From contig JAQVDP010000019.1 of NCBI GenBank assembly GCA_028698335.1, positions 16,261 to 80,260 of the forward strand: 64,000 nucleotides of DNA. The letters are read 5' to 3'. Every line of letters begins with the position of its first letter. The stretch's first letter is position 1. The notes under the pieces are model-generated. The model did no database searches. It was given only the letters and a program-made list of their open reading frames with translations, and was not told the DNA's origin. The translations under genes were made by a program, and so were the position numbers. Below are positions 1-9,890 of this stretch, piece after piece. Source of the DNA: Nevskiales bacterium. GTDB lineage: Bacteria; Pseudomonadota; Gammaproteobacteria; Nevskiales; Nevskiaceae.

Positions 1-65
1 CCCGGCGCCGTGGCGGCCCGATCAGCACCCTGGCCTCCGGCCGGGGGCGCCGGTCCCGGGATCAT
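1..65 (-). CDS. possible start of mrdA (penicillin-binding protein 2), cut by window edge
   Basis: An ATG lies 14 bp beyond the mreD stop, with a GAGGTGA ribosome-binding sequence upstream, and stays open to the window edge for about 21 codons. The visible peptide is Pro/Gly/Ala-rich and carries no diagnostic motif. In gammaproteobacteria the gene after mreD is very often mrdA, encoding the cell-elongation transpeptidase PBP2, so the identity rests on synteny alone. It could equally be another gene or a chance open frame. Confidence 0.3.
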   Translation of the reverse strand, partial: MIPGPAPPAGGQGADRAATAP

Positions 66-79
66 CGAGGCGTGTCACC

Positions 80-565
80 TCATTCATCCTCGGTCGGCTG
101 CCGCAGCAGCTCCATCACGCTGAACAGCAGGGGCCAGAACAGCGTCGTCGACAGGACCGGCAGCCATCGCAGCAGCGTATTGGCCTCGTGATGGGTGGCG
201 CCGTCGATCCAGAACATGATGAAACTGTAGATCGCCCAGGCCGGCAGCAGCGCGATCGTGGCCTGCCACAGCGGGAACAGAATGAAGATGCCGCGCAGAC
301 GTTCGACCAGATAGACCACGACGATCAGCCCCAGCGCATGCTGTCCCAGCGGCGATCCGAACAGGACATCCATCGCCAGGCCGACGAGGAAGGCGGGCAG
401 CAGGGTCGAGATGCGCGGTTCGCGCAGGGCCCAGTAGGCGAGGATCAGCGGGGCCCACATCGGCCGCGCCGCAGCCAGCAGATCCGGCAGTTCGACCAGC
501 TGGAACACCAGTGCGACCAGCACGCTGGACAGGAAGCCCAGATACAGCGCGCGCAGGTCGGTCAT
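80..565 (-). CDS. mreD: rod shape-determining protein MreD
   Basis: A 161-residue integral membrane protein, normal length for MreD, with several hydrophobic segments spread over the whole chain (for example around residues 8-25, 38-65, 75-88 and 95-118) and a short charged tail. MreD belongs to the elongasome with MreB, MreC, RodA and PBP2, which directs lateral wall synthesis at the inner membrane. Its start overlaps the mreC stop by 4 bp (ATGA), so translation is probably coupled. Sequence identity in this family is low, so the call rests on size, topology and position third in mreBCD. Confidence 0.9.
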   Translation of the reverse strand: MTDLRALYLGFLSSVLVALVFQLVELPDLLAAARPMWAPLILAYWALREPRISTLLPAFLVGLAMDVLFGSPLGQHALGLIVVVYLVERLRGIFILFPLWQATIALLPAWAIYSFIMFWIDGATHHEANTLLRWLPVLSTTLFWPLLFSVMELLRQPTEDE

Positions 566-1557
566 GGCACCACCTGGGGGGCGCTGGCAGGCGCGTCGCC
601 GTCGGGCGTCGCTGCTGTGTCGCCGCCGGTTTCGGCAGGGCTGGACGGGTCCGCTGGCCGGTCCTCGAGGTCTTCGTCGGCGCCAGCGATGCTGTCGTCG
701 GGCTCGTCGAGCCGGAAGTCCTCGCTCCAGACCAGCAGGGCCTGCCGGCCCTGGTTGAGGTGCGCTGCCGGGGAGGCGTAGGCCTCCATGAAGTGCTCGC
801 CGGCAACGTGGCGCAATTCGTATACCGTTCCGACCGGGTAGCCGGCCGGAAAACGACCGCCGAGCGCCGACGAAACCAGCAGGTCGCCGACCTGGATATC
901 CGCATTGGAGGGCAGGAACGGCAGACGCAGGCCGCGCGCGTCACCTCCGCCGACCGCGATCGTCTGCATGCCGGTGCGATTGACCTCGATCGGCACGCCG
1001 TGATCCGGATCGGTGATCAGCAGCGCCTTGGAGCGGTCGCGGCCGACGGAGACGATCTGGCCGAGCACGCCGTAGGCGTCGACCAGGGCCTGACCGCGAT
1101 AGACGCCGTGGCTGCGCCCCTTGTTGAGGGTGATCTGATTCCGGTACGGGTCCTGGTTGATCGCGATGATCTCGGCGATCAGGACCTCGTCCTGGATGCG
1201 GGCGGCCGAGGCGAGCAGCTCGCGGATACGGCGGTTTTCCGCCTCCAGCGCGTCCATCTTCTGCAGCCGCGCTTCCAGCAGCAGCTGCTTTTCCTTCAGT
1301 TCGCCGTTCTCGCGTTCCAGGGTTTCACGCGTGCTGATGTCGCCGGCGGCATTGAGCACGCTGCTTGGCAGGGAGGCCAGCCACACCACCGGCGTCAGCA
1401 TCAGGGACAGGCCGCTGCGCAACGACGCCAGCGAATCACCGCGCGTGTCGTTGAAGACCAGCGCCAGCGACGCCAGGATCAGCAGAAAGGCGCGCAGGCC
1501 TAGGCCCGGCCCGCGTGGGAACAGGGGGCGACGGTATGTCTCGGGCAGCGTATTCAA
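562..1557 (-). CDS. mreC: rod shape-determining protein MreC
   Basis: A 331-residue bitopic periplasmic protein. A basic N-terminus with the family-typical RGPGLGLR stretch leads into one membrane segment (about residues 22-38). A coiled coil follows (about 75-112, rich in Glu/Leu/Lys), then the double beta-barrel domain (about 120-275). MreC links MreB filaments to PBP2 and dimerises through the coiled coil. The last 50 residues are an acidic, Ala/Pro/Asp-rich tail that looks disordered; such C-terminal extensions vary between species. Middle gene of mreBCD, 109 bp downstream of mreB. Confidence 0.95.
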   Translation of the reverse strand: MNTLPETYRRPLFPRGPGLGLRAFLLILASLALVFNDTRGDSLASLRSGLSLMLTPVVWLASLPSSVLNAAGDISTRETLERENGELKEKQLLLEARLQKMDALEAENRRIRELLASAARIQDEVLIAEIIAINQDPYRNQITLNKGRSHGVYRGQALVDAYGVLGQIVSVGRDRSKALLITDPDHGVPIEVNRTGMQTIAVGGGDARGLRLPFLPSNADIQVGDLLVSSALGGRFPAGYPVGTVYELRHVAGEHFMEAYASPAAHLNQGRQALLVWSEDFRLDEPDDSIAGADEDLEDRPADPSSPAETGGDTAATPDGDAPASAPQVVP

Positions 1558-1666
1558 GATCGCGCTGGGCTGACGACAACGAGGTTAGCGGCCAAGGATA
1601 GGGCCGCAGGCAACAGGGGGCAACGCACCGCGCGGGCACCGGACCGGCTGCGGCCCGGACGTGACA

Positions 1667-2978
<1,312 letters not shown>

Positions 2979-3266
2979 ATGAGTCTGACGATTGAGCAGT
3001 TGAAGCAGGTCGCCCATCTGGCGCGACTGGAGATGACCCCCGATCAGGCGGATCACTATACCCAGCAGCTGTCGAGCATCCTGGATCTGGTCGACCAGCT
3101 CCAGCAGGCCAAGACCGACCAGGTCGAGCCGATGGCGCATCCGCTGGAGATGAGCCAGCGCCTGCGTCCGGACACGGTCACCGAAACCAACCAGCGCGAC
3201 GTGTTCCAGTCGGTGGCGCCGTCGGTCGAGGACGGCCTGTACGTCGTTCCCAAGGTCATCGAGTAG
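2979..3266 (+). CDS. gatC: aspartyl/glutamyl-tRNA amidotransferase subunit C
   Basis: A 95-residue protein, the usual GatC size. The start is the ATG giving MSLTIEQLKQVAHLARLEM, where similarity to the family begins; an upstream in-frame start would add 37 unlikely residues. GatC is the small clamp of the GatCAB complex, which converts misacylated Glu-tRNA(Gln) and Asp-tRNA(Asn) to the amidated forms in the cytoplasm. The C-terminal VAPSVEDGLYVVPKVIE is the typical GatC tail. First gene of gatCAB. Confidence 0.96.
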   Translation: MSLTIEQLKQVAHLARLEMTPDQADHYTQQLSSILDLVDQLQQAKTDQVEPMAHPLEMSQRLRPDTVTETNQRDVFQSVAPSVEDGLYVVPKVIE

Positions 3267-3335
3267 GACCGGCCCGTGCGGGCCGGGCCAGGGCCCGGCG
3301 TCCATCCCGGCGACATCGCTTTCAAGTACGAACCC

Positions 3336-4799
3336 ATGCATACACTTTCGATCAAGGCCCTCGGCGAGGGCCTGAAGACCAAGAAGTTCTCATCGCGGGA
3401 GCTGACGCAGCACTACCTCTCGCGGATCGAGCGCCACGACCCGGCGCTGAACAGCTACATCACCGTCACCGCCGAGCAGGCGCTGGCGCAGGCCGACGCC
3501 GCGGATGCGCGTCTGGCGGCGGGCGAGGCGGGACCCCTGACCGGCATTCCGCTGGCGCAGAAGGACATCTTCTGCACGGCCGGCGTCCGCACCAGCTGTG
3601 CGTCGAAGATGCTCGACAACTTCGTGGCACCGTACAACGCCACCATCGTCGACAAGCTGCACGGTGCCGACGGCGCGGGCATGGTCATGCTCGGCAAGTG
3701 CAACATGGACGAGTTCGCGATGGGCTCGTCGAACGAGACCAGCTGGTACGGCCCGGTCAAGAATCCCTGGGACACCGGCCGCGTGCCGGGCGGCTCGTCG
3801 GGCGGCTCGGTGGCGGCGGTCGCCGCCGGTCTGGCGCCGGCCGCGACCGCGACCGATACCGGCGGCTCGATCCGCCAGCCCGCGGCGCTGACCAATCTGA
3901 CCGGCATCAAGCCGACCTACGGTCGCGTCTCCCGCTACGGCATGATCGCGTTCGCGTCGAGCCTCGATCAGGCCGGCGTCGTCGCGCGCACCGCCGAGGA
4001 CGCGGCGTACGTCCTGCAGGCGATGTCCGGTTTCGACCCCAGGGACTCGACCAGCGTCGAGCGCCCGGTCGACGATCTGGTCGGGGGGCTGGAGCGCCCG
4101 ATCAAGGGGCTGCGCATCGGCCTGCCGAAGGAGTATTTCGCCGAGGGCCTGGCTGACGGCGCCCGCGAGCGGGTGATGGCGGCGGTCGAGCAGCTCAGGT
4201 CGATGGGCGCCGAGATCGTCGAGATCTCGCTGCCGAACTCGCCGCTGTCGGTGCCGACCTACTACGTCGTCGCGCCGGCCGAGGCCAGCTCCAACCTGTC
4301 GCGCTACGACGGTGTCCGCTACGGCCACCGCGCCGAGGGCATCAAGACCCTGGAGGAACTCTACAAGCGTTCCCGCGGCGAGGGCTTCGGCGCCGAGGTC
4401 CAGCGCCGCATCATGGTCGGCACCTATGTGCTCAGCCACGGCTACTACGACGCGTACTACCTGCAGGCGCAGAAGGTCCGCAAGCTGATCTACGACGACT
4501 TCCGGCGCGCCTTCGAGTCTGTGGACCTGGTGCTGGGGCCGACGGCGACCGACGTGGCCTTCGAGCTGGGGTCCAAGACCGACGATCCGGTCGCGATGTA
4601 TCTGAACGACATCTACACCATTGCCGCCAACCTCGCGGGGATTCCGGCGATGAGCCTGTCCTGCGGATTCGTGGACGGTCTGCCGGTCGGCCTGCAGCTG
4701 ATGGGCAACTACTTCGACGAGGCTCGACTGCTCAACGTCGCGCACCAGTACCAGCTGGCGACCGACTGGCACCAGCAGCATCCGCGCGGTTTTGAATAA
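3336..4799 (+). CDS. gatA: aspartyl/glutamyl-tRNA amidotransferase subunit A
   Basis: A 487-residue amidase-signature enzyme, family-typical length. It hydrolyses glutamine to supply ammonia for tRNA transamidation by GatCAB. The Ser-cis-Ser-Lys triad is visible: Lys76 in PLAQKDIF, the Gly/Ser-rich signature PGGSSGGS (151-158) with the cis-Ser, and Ser178 in DTGGSIR. The start chosen gives [13 protein letters not shown], 69 bp after gatC; an upstream in-frame start would add 20 residues without similarity. GatB follows after 15 bp. Confidence 0.97.
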   Translation: MHTLSIKALGEGLKTKKFSSRELTQHYLSRIERHDPALNSYITVTAEQALAQADAADARLAAGEAGPLTGIPLAQKDIFCTAGVRTSCASKMLDNFVAPYNATIVDKLHGADGAGMVMLGKCNMDEFAMGSSNETSWYGPVKNPWDTGRVPGGSSGGSVAAVAAGLAPAATATDTGGSIRQPAALTNLTGIKPTYGRVSRYGMIAFASSLDQAGVVARTAEDAAYVLQAMSGFDPRDSTSVERPVDDLVGGLERPIKGLRIGLPKEYFAEGLADGARERVMAAVEQLRSMGAEIVEISLPNSPLSVPTYYVVAPAEASSNLSRYDGVRYGHRAEGIKTLEELYKRSRGEGFGAEVQRRIMVGTYVLSHGYYDAYYLQAQKVRKLIYDDFRRAFESVDLVLGPTATDVAFELGSKTDDPVAMYLNDIYTIAANLAGIPAMSLSCGFVDGLPVGLQLMGNYFDEARLLNVAHQYQLATDWHQQHPRGFE

Positions 4800-4814
4800 G
4801 ACGGGTTATCGAAC

Positions 4815-6263
4815 ATGGTTTACGACGAAAACTGGGAAGCGGTGATCGGGCTCGAAGTCCACTGCCAGCTTCTGACCAAGACCAAGATCTTCTCCGGCGC
4901 CTCGACCACCTACGGCGCCGCGCCGAACACCCAGGCCGACGCGGTCACGCTGGGCCTGCCCGGCGTGCTGCCGGTGCTCAACGCCACCGCGCTGCAGATG
5001 GCGGTGAAGTTCGGCCTGGCGGTCGACGCGCAGGTCGCCGAGCGCTGCGTGTTCGCGCGCAAGCATTACTTCTACCCCGATCTGCCCAAGGGCTACCAGA
5101 TCTCGCAGTACGAGCTGCCGATCGTCGCCAACGGCCATCTCGACATCGAGCTGGGCGAGGGCCAGATCAAGCGCATCGGCATCACCCGCGCGCACATGGA
5201 AGAGGACGCCGGCAAGTCCCTCCACGAGGGTTTCGTCGGCGCCAGCGGCATCGACCTCAACCGCGCCGGGACGCCGCTGATCGAGATCGTCTCCGAGCCG
5301 GACATCCGGACTGCCGCCGAGGCGGTGGCCTACCTCAAGAAGCTGCACCAGCTGGTGGTCTATCTCGGGATCTGCGACGGCAACATGCAGGAAGGCAGCT
5401 TCCGTTGTGACGCCAACGTATCCGTGCGTCGCCGCGGCACCGAGAAATTCGGCACCCGCACCGAGACCAAGAACGTCAACTCGTTCCGCTATGTCGAAAA
5501 GGCGATCGAATACGAAATCGGCCGCCAGATCGACGTGATCGAGTCCGGTGGCACGATCGTGCAGGAGACGCGCCTGTTCGATCCCGGCACCGGCGAGACG
5601 CGCTCGATGCGGACCAAGGAAGACGCCAACGACTACCGCTATTTCCCGGATCCGGACCTGCTGCCGGTCGTGGTGACGACCGATGACATCGAGCGCGTGC
5701 GCGCGACGATGCCGGAGCTGCCGGAAGCCAAGCGCAACCGTTTCATGGAGCAGTACGCGCTGCCCAAGTACGACGCCACGGTGCTGACCGGCGAGCAGGC
5801 GCTGGCGGATTACTACGAGGCCGTGGTCAAGGCCTCGGGCGCCGATCCGAAGATCTGCTCGAACTGGATCACCACCGATCTGCTCGGCGCGCTGAACAAG
5901 ATCGGCAAGGACATCACCGAGTCGCCGGTTGGCGCCGAGATGATGGCCGGCCTGATCGCACGCATCGTCGACAAGACCATCTCCGGCAAGATCGCCAAGG
6001 ATGTGTTCGAGGCGATGCTCGCGGGCGAGGGCACGGCGGACGAGATCATCCAGGCCAAGGGGCTGGTGCAGATCACAGACGAGTCGGCGATCGAGAAGGT
6101 GATCGACGAGGTGATCGCGGCCAATCCCGCGCAGCTGGAGCAGTACCGCAGCGGCAAGGACAAGCTGTTCGGCTTCTTCGTCGGTCAGGTCATGCGTGCC
6201 AGCCGCGGCAAGGCGAACCCGGACGCGGTCAACCGGCTGCTCAAGGACAAGCTGGCCGGCTAG
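4815..6263 (+). CDS. gatB: aspartyl/glutamyl-tRNA amidotransferase subunit B
   Basis: A 482-residue protein of normal length. The N-terminal GatB domain opens with [13 protein letters not shown] and includes the conserved [15 protein letters not shown] stretch (about residues 93-107). The C-terminal YqeY-like helical domain (about 330-480) binds tRNA. GatB holds the kinase/transamidase site that activates the mischarged tRNA with ATP. Third gene of gatCAB. Its TAG stop lies in a CTAG that forms the left edge of an inverted-repeat element, so the element starts exactly at the end of the gene. Confidence 0.97.
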   Translation: MVYDENWEAVIGLEVHCQLLTKTKIFSGASTTYGAAPNTQADAVTLGLPGVLPVLNATALQMAVKFGLAVDAQVAERCVFARKHYFYPDLPKGYQISQYELPIVANGHLDIELGEGQIKRIGITRAHMEEDAGKSLHEGFVGASGIDLNRAGTPLIEIVSEPDIRTAAEAVAYLKKLHQLVVYLGICDGNMQEGSFRCDANVSVRRRGTEKFGTRTETKNVNSFRYVEKAIEYEIGRQIDVIESGGTIVQETRLFDPGTGETRSMRTKEDANDYRYFPDPDLLPVVVTTDDIERVRATMPELPEAKRNRFMEQYALPKYDATVLTGEQALADYYEAVVKASGADPKICSNWITTDLLGALNKIGKDITESPVGAEMMAGLIARIVDKTISGKIAKDVFEAMLAGEGTADEIIQAKGLVQITDESAIEKVIDEVIAANPAQLEQYRSGKDKLFGFFVGQVMRASRGKANPDAVNRLLKDKLAG

Positions 6264-6301
6264 GGCCAGTTAACGCTATGGACGATCGTTGCGTTGCTAC
6301 C

Positions 6302-6384
6302 GGAAATCGCACCAGGCACGGCGCGGACCGCCGGCCTTGGTTGCTCCAAGGCGAAGGTTCGCAACGCCGCATGGCGCGATTTCC
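6302..6384. repeat. hairpin A inside the inverted-repeat element
   Basis: The outer arms GGAAATCGC (6302-6310) and GCGATTTCC (6376-6384) are perfect inverted repeats. The centre is CCTTGG-TTGCT-CCAAGG (6335-6351). The intervening arms pair only in part. The apical TTGG-N5-CCAA design matches that of the neighbouring hairpin. Confidence 0.65.
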
Positions 6385-6408
6385 CGCGCAACCCGGATGG
6401 GACGGGGC

Positions 6409-6491
6409 GGTATTGGCGCAGTGCGGTGTTGCCAGTCGCTTGCTTGGAACCACCAAGCGGCGCGGCTGGCGCCTTGCCCTGCGCCAATACC
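6409..6491. repeat. hairpin B inside the inverted-repeat element
   Basis: The outer arms GGTATTGGCGCA (6409-6420) and TGCGCCAATACC (6480-6491) are perfect 12-bp inverted repeats. The centre is GCTTGG-AACCA-CCAAGC (6442-6458), again TTGG-N5-CCAA at the tip. Its span of 83 bp equals that of hairpin A, suggesting a paired or duplicated architecture. Confidence 0.65.
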
Positions 6492-6542
6492 CCCTCCGTC
6501 GCAACGATTGCCATCGTGTTAACAGGCCCTAGCGGCGTCGCC

Positions 6543-7412
6543 ATGTCGAACCAGTTGCACGAGTTTCTGCTGCCGGAGCTGGGCGTGCGCGGCGCCGTGG
6601 TCGAGTTCGATCACGGCATCGATGCCATGCTCGGTTCGCGGCCGTATCCCGTCGCGGTTCGTACGCTGCTGGGGCAGGCCCTGGCGGCGATGCCGCTGAT
6701 GGCCGCCAACACCAAGTTCGAAGGACGGATGAGCCTGCAGTTTCGCGGGCACAACGCGCTGTCGATGCTGGTCGCGCAGATCGAGGCGGGCCTGCAGGTG
6801 CGGGCGATGGCCAAGGCCGAGGACCACGCCGAGGGCGACTTCCAGGCGCTGATGCACGGGGGCCAGCTCGGCTTGCTGCTGGAGCCGGCCAACAGCGATC
6901 GCAACTACCAGGCGCTGGTGCCGATCGAGGGGCACAGCCTGGCCACGGCGCTGGAGGGCTACTACGAGCGTTCCGAGCAGATTCCGTCGAAGCTGGTGCT
7001 GGCCGCCGGCGACGGTGTGATCCGCGGCATCGTCATCCAGCGCCTGCCGCTGGGCGAGAAGGCGAGCTCCGTCGAAAACTGGGAGCACGTCTGCGCCCTG
7101 TTCGCGACGCTGGGCGAGGCCGAGCTGCTGGCGGTCGATGCGCTGACCATCCTGCGACGACTGTTCCACGAGGAGACCGTTCGCGTATTCGAGCCGCGGC
7201 CGGTGGCGCTGACCTGCCGCTGCAGCCGGCAGAGCATCTCGATCATGCTGCTGTCGCTCGGAGAGGCCGAATTGCAGGACCACCTTGCCAGCCATCCGAA
7301 CGTCGACGTGACCTGCGAATTCTGCGGGCAGCGCTATCTGTTCACGCGCGACGATGTCGACGAGCTGTTCCTGCGCGCGCGGACCCAGCCCGAAAGCCCG
7401 ACACGTCACTAG
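6543..7412 (+). CDS. hslO: redox-regulated chaperone Hsp33
   Basis: A 289-residue cytoplasmic holdase that is activated when its zinc site is oxidised. The zinc cysteines are all present as C225-X-C227 and C258-X2-C261, with the linker and N-terminal substrate-binding domain of normal size. The ATG at 6543 gives MSNQLHEFLLPELGV. Upstream in-frame codons belong to the inserted inverted-repeat element and are not Hsp33-like. No good Shine-Dalgarno sequence lies in the 10 nt between the element and the ATG, so initiation signals may come from the element itself. Confidence 0.95.
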   Translation: MSNQLHEFLLPELGVRGAVVEFDHGIDAMLGSRPYPVAVRTLLGQALAAMPLMAANTKFEGRMSLQFRGHNALSMLVAQIEAGLQVRAMAKAEDHAEGDFQALMHGGQLGLLLEPANSDRNYQALVPIEGHSLATALEGYYERSEQIPSKLVLAAGDGVIRGIVIQRLPLGEKASSVENWEHVCALFATLGEAELLAVDALTILRRLFHEETVRVFEPRPVALTCRCSRQSISIMLLSLGEAELQDHLASHPNVDVTCEFCGQRYLFTRDDVDELFLRARTQPESPTRH

Positions 7413-7423
7413 GATCTGCGCCC

Positions 7424-7882
7424 ATGATCGTTCCGCGGTATTTGATCGCCGCGTCCCGGATCGCCGGGGCCGGGCAGGGGCTGTTCCTGGACGAAGCGAT
7501 TGAACGCGGGCGCGTCATCATCGCGCCCGACAACGTCCATACCGTCTGGACCGAATCCCGGTTGCGCCGCTATGCGCCGGATTCACGCGAAGTCGAGTCC
7601 AGCGTGCGCTGGTTCGAGGACCGGTTCTCGCTGACGCCGGAATGGACCGACGAGTGTTACGTCAACCACTCGTTCACGCCGACCGCGCTGTGGCATCTGG
7701 GATTCATCTTCGCGCTGGAGGATCTGGCCGCTGGCACCGAGGTCACGATGGACTATCGCGACGTCATCGGCGACGGCGAGGAGATGCCCTTCGTGGACGG
7801 CGTCACCGGCCAGCCCATCGTCGGCTCGCCGTGGGCGGATGTGGTGCGCCGCACCGCGACGCGGCTGGCCGGTCTGTTCTGA
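7424..7882 (+). CDS. small SET-domain protein
   Basis: A 152-residue protein that is almost entirely a SET domain, the fold of protein lysine methyltransferases. The N-terminal GAGQGLF (residues 15-21) fits the SET opening. Asn-His-Ser at 81-83 (VNHSFTPT) and MDYR at 109-112 match the S-adenosylmethionine and catalytic-tyrosine motifs. There is no pre-SET or post-SET cysteine cluster. It starts 11 bp after hslO, so it is probably co-transcribed. Its substrate is unknown; free-standing bacterial SET proteins are widespread and mostly uncharacterised. Confidence 0.8.
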   Translation: MIVPRYLIAASRIAGAGQGLFLDEAIERGRVIIAPDNVHTVWTESRLRRYAPDSREVESSVRWFEDRFSLTPEWTDECYVNHSFTPTALWHLGFIFALEDLAAGTEVTMDYRDVIGDGEEMPFVDGVTGQPIVGSPWADVVRRTATRLAGLF

Positions 7883-7982
7883 CCCGGCGGTTCTGACCCG
7901 GAATTCCGCAGCGGCGGCCGCGGGCCGCTCATCCAAACCGCCGGGTGTGCCGTAAGAGGAGCAAATCCCTCCTGCGCGCACC

Positions 7983-8813
7983 ATGTCCTTCATCGTCATC
8001 CTGTTGTGGATCGCCGTCCTGGCCGTCGCCGCGAAGACCGTGGCGTGGCTGATCCAGAGGCGCAGCGGCAACGCCGGCATCGTCGACGCCATCTGGGCCT
8101 GGACCCTGGGCGGGTCGGCCCTGGTATGGGCCTGCGCCGGCACCGGTGATCCTTTCCTGAGGGGAATGATGGCGGTGATGGGCGTCGCCTGGGGCGGTCG
8201 CCTCGGCTGGCACTTGTGGCAACGCAATCACGGTCAGCCCGAGGACTGGCGTTATGCGCAGTTGCGCGCACGCTGGGGCCGGCGGGCGGATCGCAACATG
8301 TTCTGGTTCTTCCAGTTCCAGGTGCTGTTCACGCTGGCGTTGTCGGCTTCGGCCTTCGCGCCGGTGACGTATGCGACCGTTTCCCCGGGGCCGGTCTGGA
8401 TCGGACTCGCGCTGGCGATCTGGCTCACGGCGGTGCTCGGCGAGTCCGTGGCCGATCGGCAGCTGCGCCGCTTCCGTGCCGATCCGCGCCGCCATGGTCA
8501 GGTGTGCCGTGACGGCCTGTGGCGCTACTCGCGCCACCCCAACTATTTCTTCGAGTGCCTGCACTGGTGCGCCTACGTCCCGCTGGCGGTGGGTGGGGCC
8601 GGCTGGCCGTGGACCCTCGCTGCGCCGGTGGTCATGGCGTTCCTGCTGCTGAGGCTGTCCGGGGTCCCGCTGCTCGAGGCCGAGATGATCCGGCGCAAGC
8701 CCGGCTACGCCGACTACGTGCGGCAGACCAATGTCCTGGTGCCGTGGTGGCCGCGAGGCGACAGTGCGCCGCGCCCGGCGTCCGGATGCACCGACACCTC
8801 CCAAACGAAATGA
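7983..8813 (+). CDS. DUF1295 membrane protein (steroid 5-alpha-reductase-like)
   Basis: A 276-residue polytopic membrane protein with hydrophobic segments near residues 3-23, 45-72, 108-128, 138-155 and 195-225. The C-terminal signature RYSRHPNYFFE (181-191) and PGYADYVRQT (240-249) define the DUF1295/isoprenylcysteine methyltransferase-like superfamily, which includes NAD(P)H-dependent 5-alpha-reductase relatives. The gene precedes a Cfa-like methyltransferase by 18 bp, a pairing known from lipid-modification operons, so a role in fatty-acid or lipid modification is inferred. A purine-rich AGGAG at 7957-7961 lies 21 nt before the ATG and could pair with CTCCT at 7969-7973. Confidence 0.85.
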   Translation: MSFIVILLWIAVLAVAAKTVAWLIQRRSGNAGIVDAIWAWTLGGSALVWACAGTGDPFLRGMMAVMGVAWGGRLGWHLWQRNHGQPEDWRYAQLRARWGRRADRNMFWFFQFQVLFTLALSASAFAPVTYATVSPGPVWIGLALAIWLTAVLGESVADRQLRRFRADPRRHGQVCRDGLWRYSRHPNYFFECLHWCAYVPLAVGGAGWPWTLAAPVVMAFLLLRLSGVPLLEAEMIRRKPGYADYVRQTNVLVPWWPRGDSAPRPASGCTDTSQTK

Positions 8814-8831
8814 TGACGACAGGAGAGCGCC

Positions 8832-9890
8832 ATGAACACGATTGATCTATGTGAACGCGGTTGGATTCCCGATCGCCTTGCCCGAGTCGGGATGCGGCGG
8901 CTGATGCAGCAGCGTCTGGTCGATGCATCGATGGGGGACGATGAGCAGCGCGCCGAGCGCCTCGGTCGCTTCGTCGAGGAATTGCGCGCTTCTCCCATCG
9001 CGATCGAGACCCAGGCGGCCAACGCCCAGCACTACGAGGTGCCCGCGGAATTCTTCCACCTGCACCTCGGTCCGCAGCTCAAATACTCCTGCTGCCTGTA
9101 TCCGACCGGCCGCGAGACGCTGGCGCAGGCCGAGACGGCGATGCTGGATCTGTATGCGGAGCGCGCCGAGCTGGTCGACGGGCAATCCATGCTCGATCTC
9201 GGCTGTGGCTGGGGCTCGCTGTCGCTGTGGCTGGCGCGGCGCTATCCGAACTCGCGCGTCGTCGGGCTGTCCAACTCGCACGGTCAGCGTCGTTTCATCG
9301 AGCAGCGTGCGCGGGCGCAGGGACTCGGCAATCTGACCGTCCTGACCGGAAACGTGGTTGATTTCGAAATGCCGCAGGCGCAACTCGCAGAGGGATTCGA
9401 CCGTGTGCTGTCGATCGAGATGTTCGAGCACATGAAGAATTACGGCCAGCTCCTCGCCAAGATCGCCGGCTGGATGCGGCCGGACGCCCGTCTGTTCGTC
9501 CATATCTTCGCCCACCGCTCGCTGGCGTATCACTTCCAGGACGCCGACCAGAGCGACTGGATGAGTCGCTACTTCTTCACCGGCGGCACGATGCCGAGCG
9601 AGGACCTGCTCGCACATTTCCAGGACGATCTGACGTTGCAGCAGCGCTGGTGGGTCAGCGGCCTCCACTACGAACGCACGGCCAATCACTGGCTCGCCGC
9701 GATGGACGAGCACAAGGCGCAGATCATGCCGGTCTTCCGGCAGACCTACGGCGACAGCGCGGCGGTCTGGTTCCAGCGCTGGCGCATGTTCTACATGGCC
9801 GTTGCGGAGCTGTTCGGCTTCGGCGAGGGCAACGAGTGGGGCGTCGGGCACTACCGCTTCGTGCGCAGTCCGTCCGGAGTGAGCCAGTGA
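8832..9890 (+). CDS. cyclopropane-fatty-acid synthase-family methyltransferase
   Basis: A 352-residue class I SAM methyltransferase, slightly shorter than E. coli Cfa. Features are HYEVPAEFF (67-75), YSCCLY (85-90), the SAM motif LDLGCGWGSLSLW (121-133), EMFEHMKNY in the middle and VHIFAHR later; together these match the Cfa active-site layout of Cys, Glu and His. The family adds methylene or methyl groups to unsaturated acyl chains of membrane lipids. Its position between DUF1295 and exported proteins suggests a variant lipid product rather than plain cyclopropane; that is inference. The ATG has a good AGGAGAG upstream. Confidence 0.88.
   Translation: MNTIDLCERGWIPDRLARVGMRRLMQQRLVDASMGDDEQRAERLGRFVEELRASPIAIETQAANAQHYEVPAEFFHLHLGPQLKYSCCLYPTGRETLAQAETAMLDLYAERAELVDGQSMLDLGCGWGSLSLWLARRYPNSRVVGLSNSHGQRRFIEQRARAQGLGNLTVLTGNVVDFEMPQAQLAEGFDRVLSIEMFEHMKNYGQLLAKIAGWMRPDARLFVHIFAHRSLAYHFQDADQSDWMSRYFFTGGTMPSEDLLAHFQDDLTLQQRWWVSGLHYERTANHWLAAMDEHKAQIMPVFRQTYGDSAAVWFQRWRMFYMAVAELFGFGEGNEWGVGHYRFVRSPSGVSQ

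Larger units (their letters stand above)
6264..6528. mobile_element. MITE-like inverted-repeat element with two internal hairpins
   Basis: About 265 bp bounded by imperfect terminal inverted repeats of roughly 30 bp. The left end (6264-6293) starts GGCCAGTTAAC and ends ATCGTTGCG. The right end, read on the minus strand from 6528, starts GGCCTGTTAAC and ends ATCGTTGCG. Both ends are flanked by CTAG (6260-6263 and 6529-6532), which may be a 4-bp target duplication, though CTAG is itself palindromic. Two long hairpins lie inside. No open reading frame resembles a transposase, so it would be non-autonomous. It fills the entire gatB-hslO gap. Confidence 0.7.

Noticed and set aside
6294..6542. TTG-initiated 5' extension of hslO
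   Set aside because: The added 83 residues come from the inverted-repeat element and are not Hsp33-like.
7957..7973. AGGAG/CTCCT hairpin before the DUF1295 gene as a translational switch
   Set aside because: Five base pairs 21 nt before the ATG is too weak, and the site may not be the true ribosome-binding sequence.
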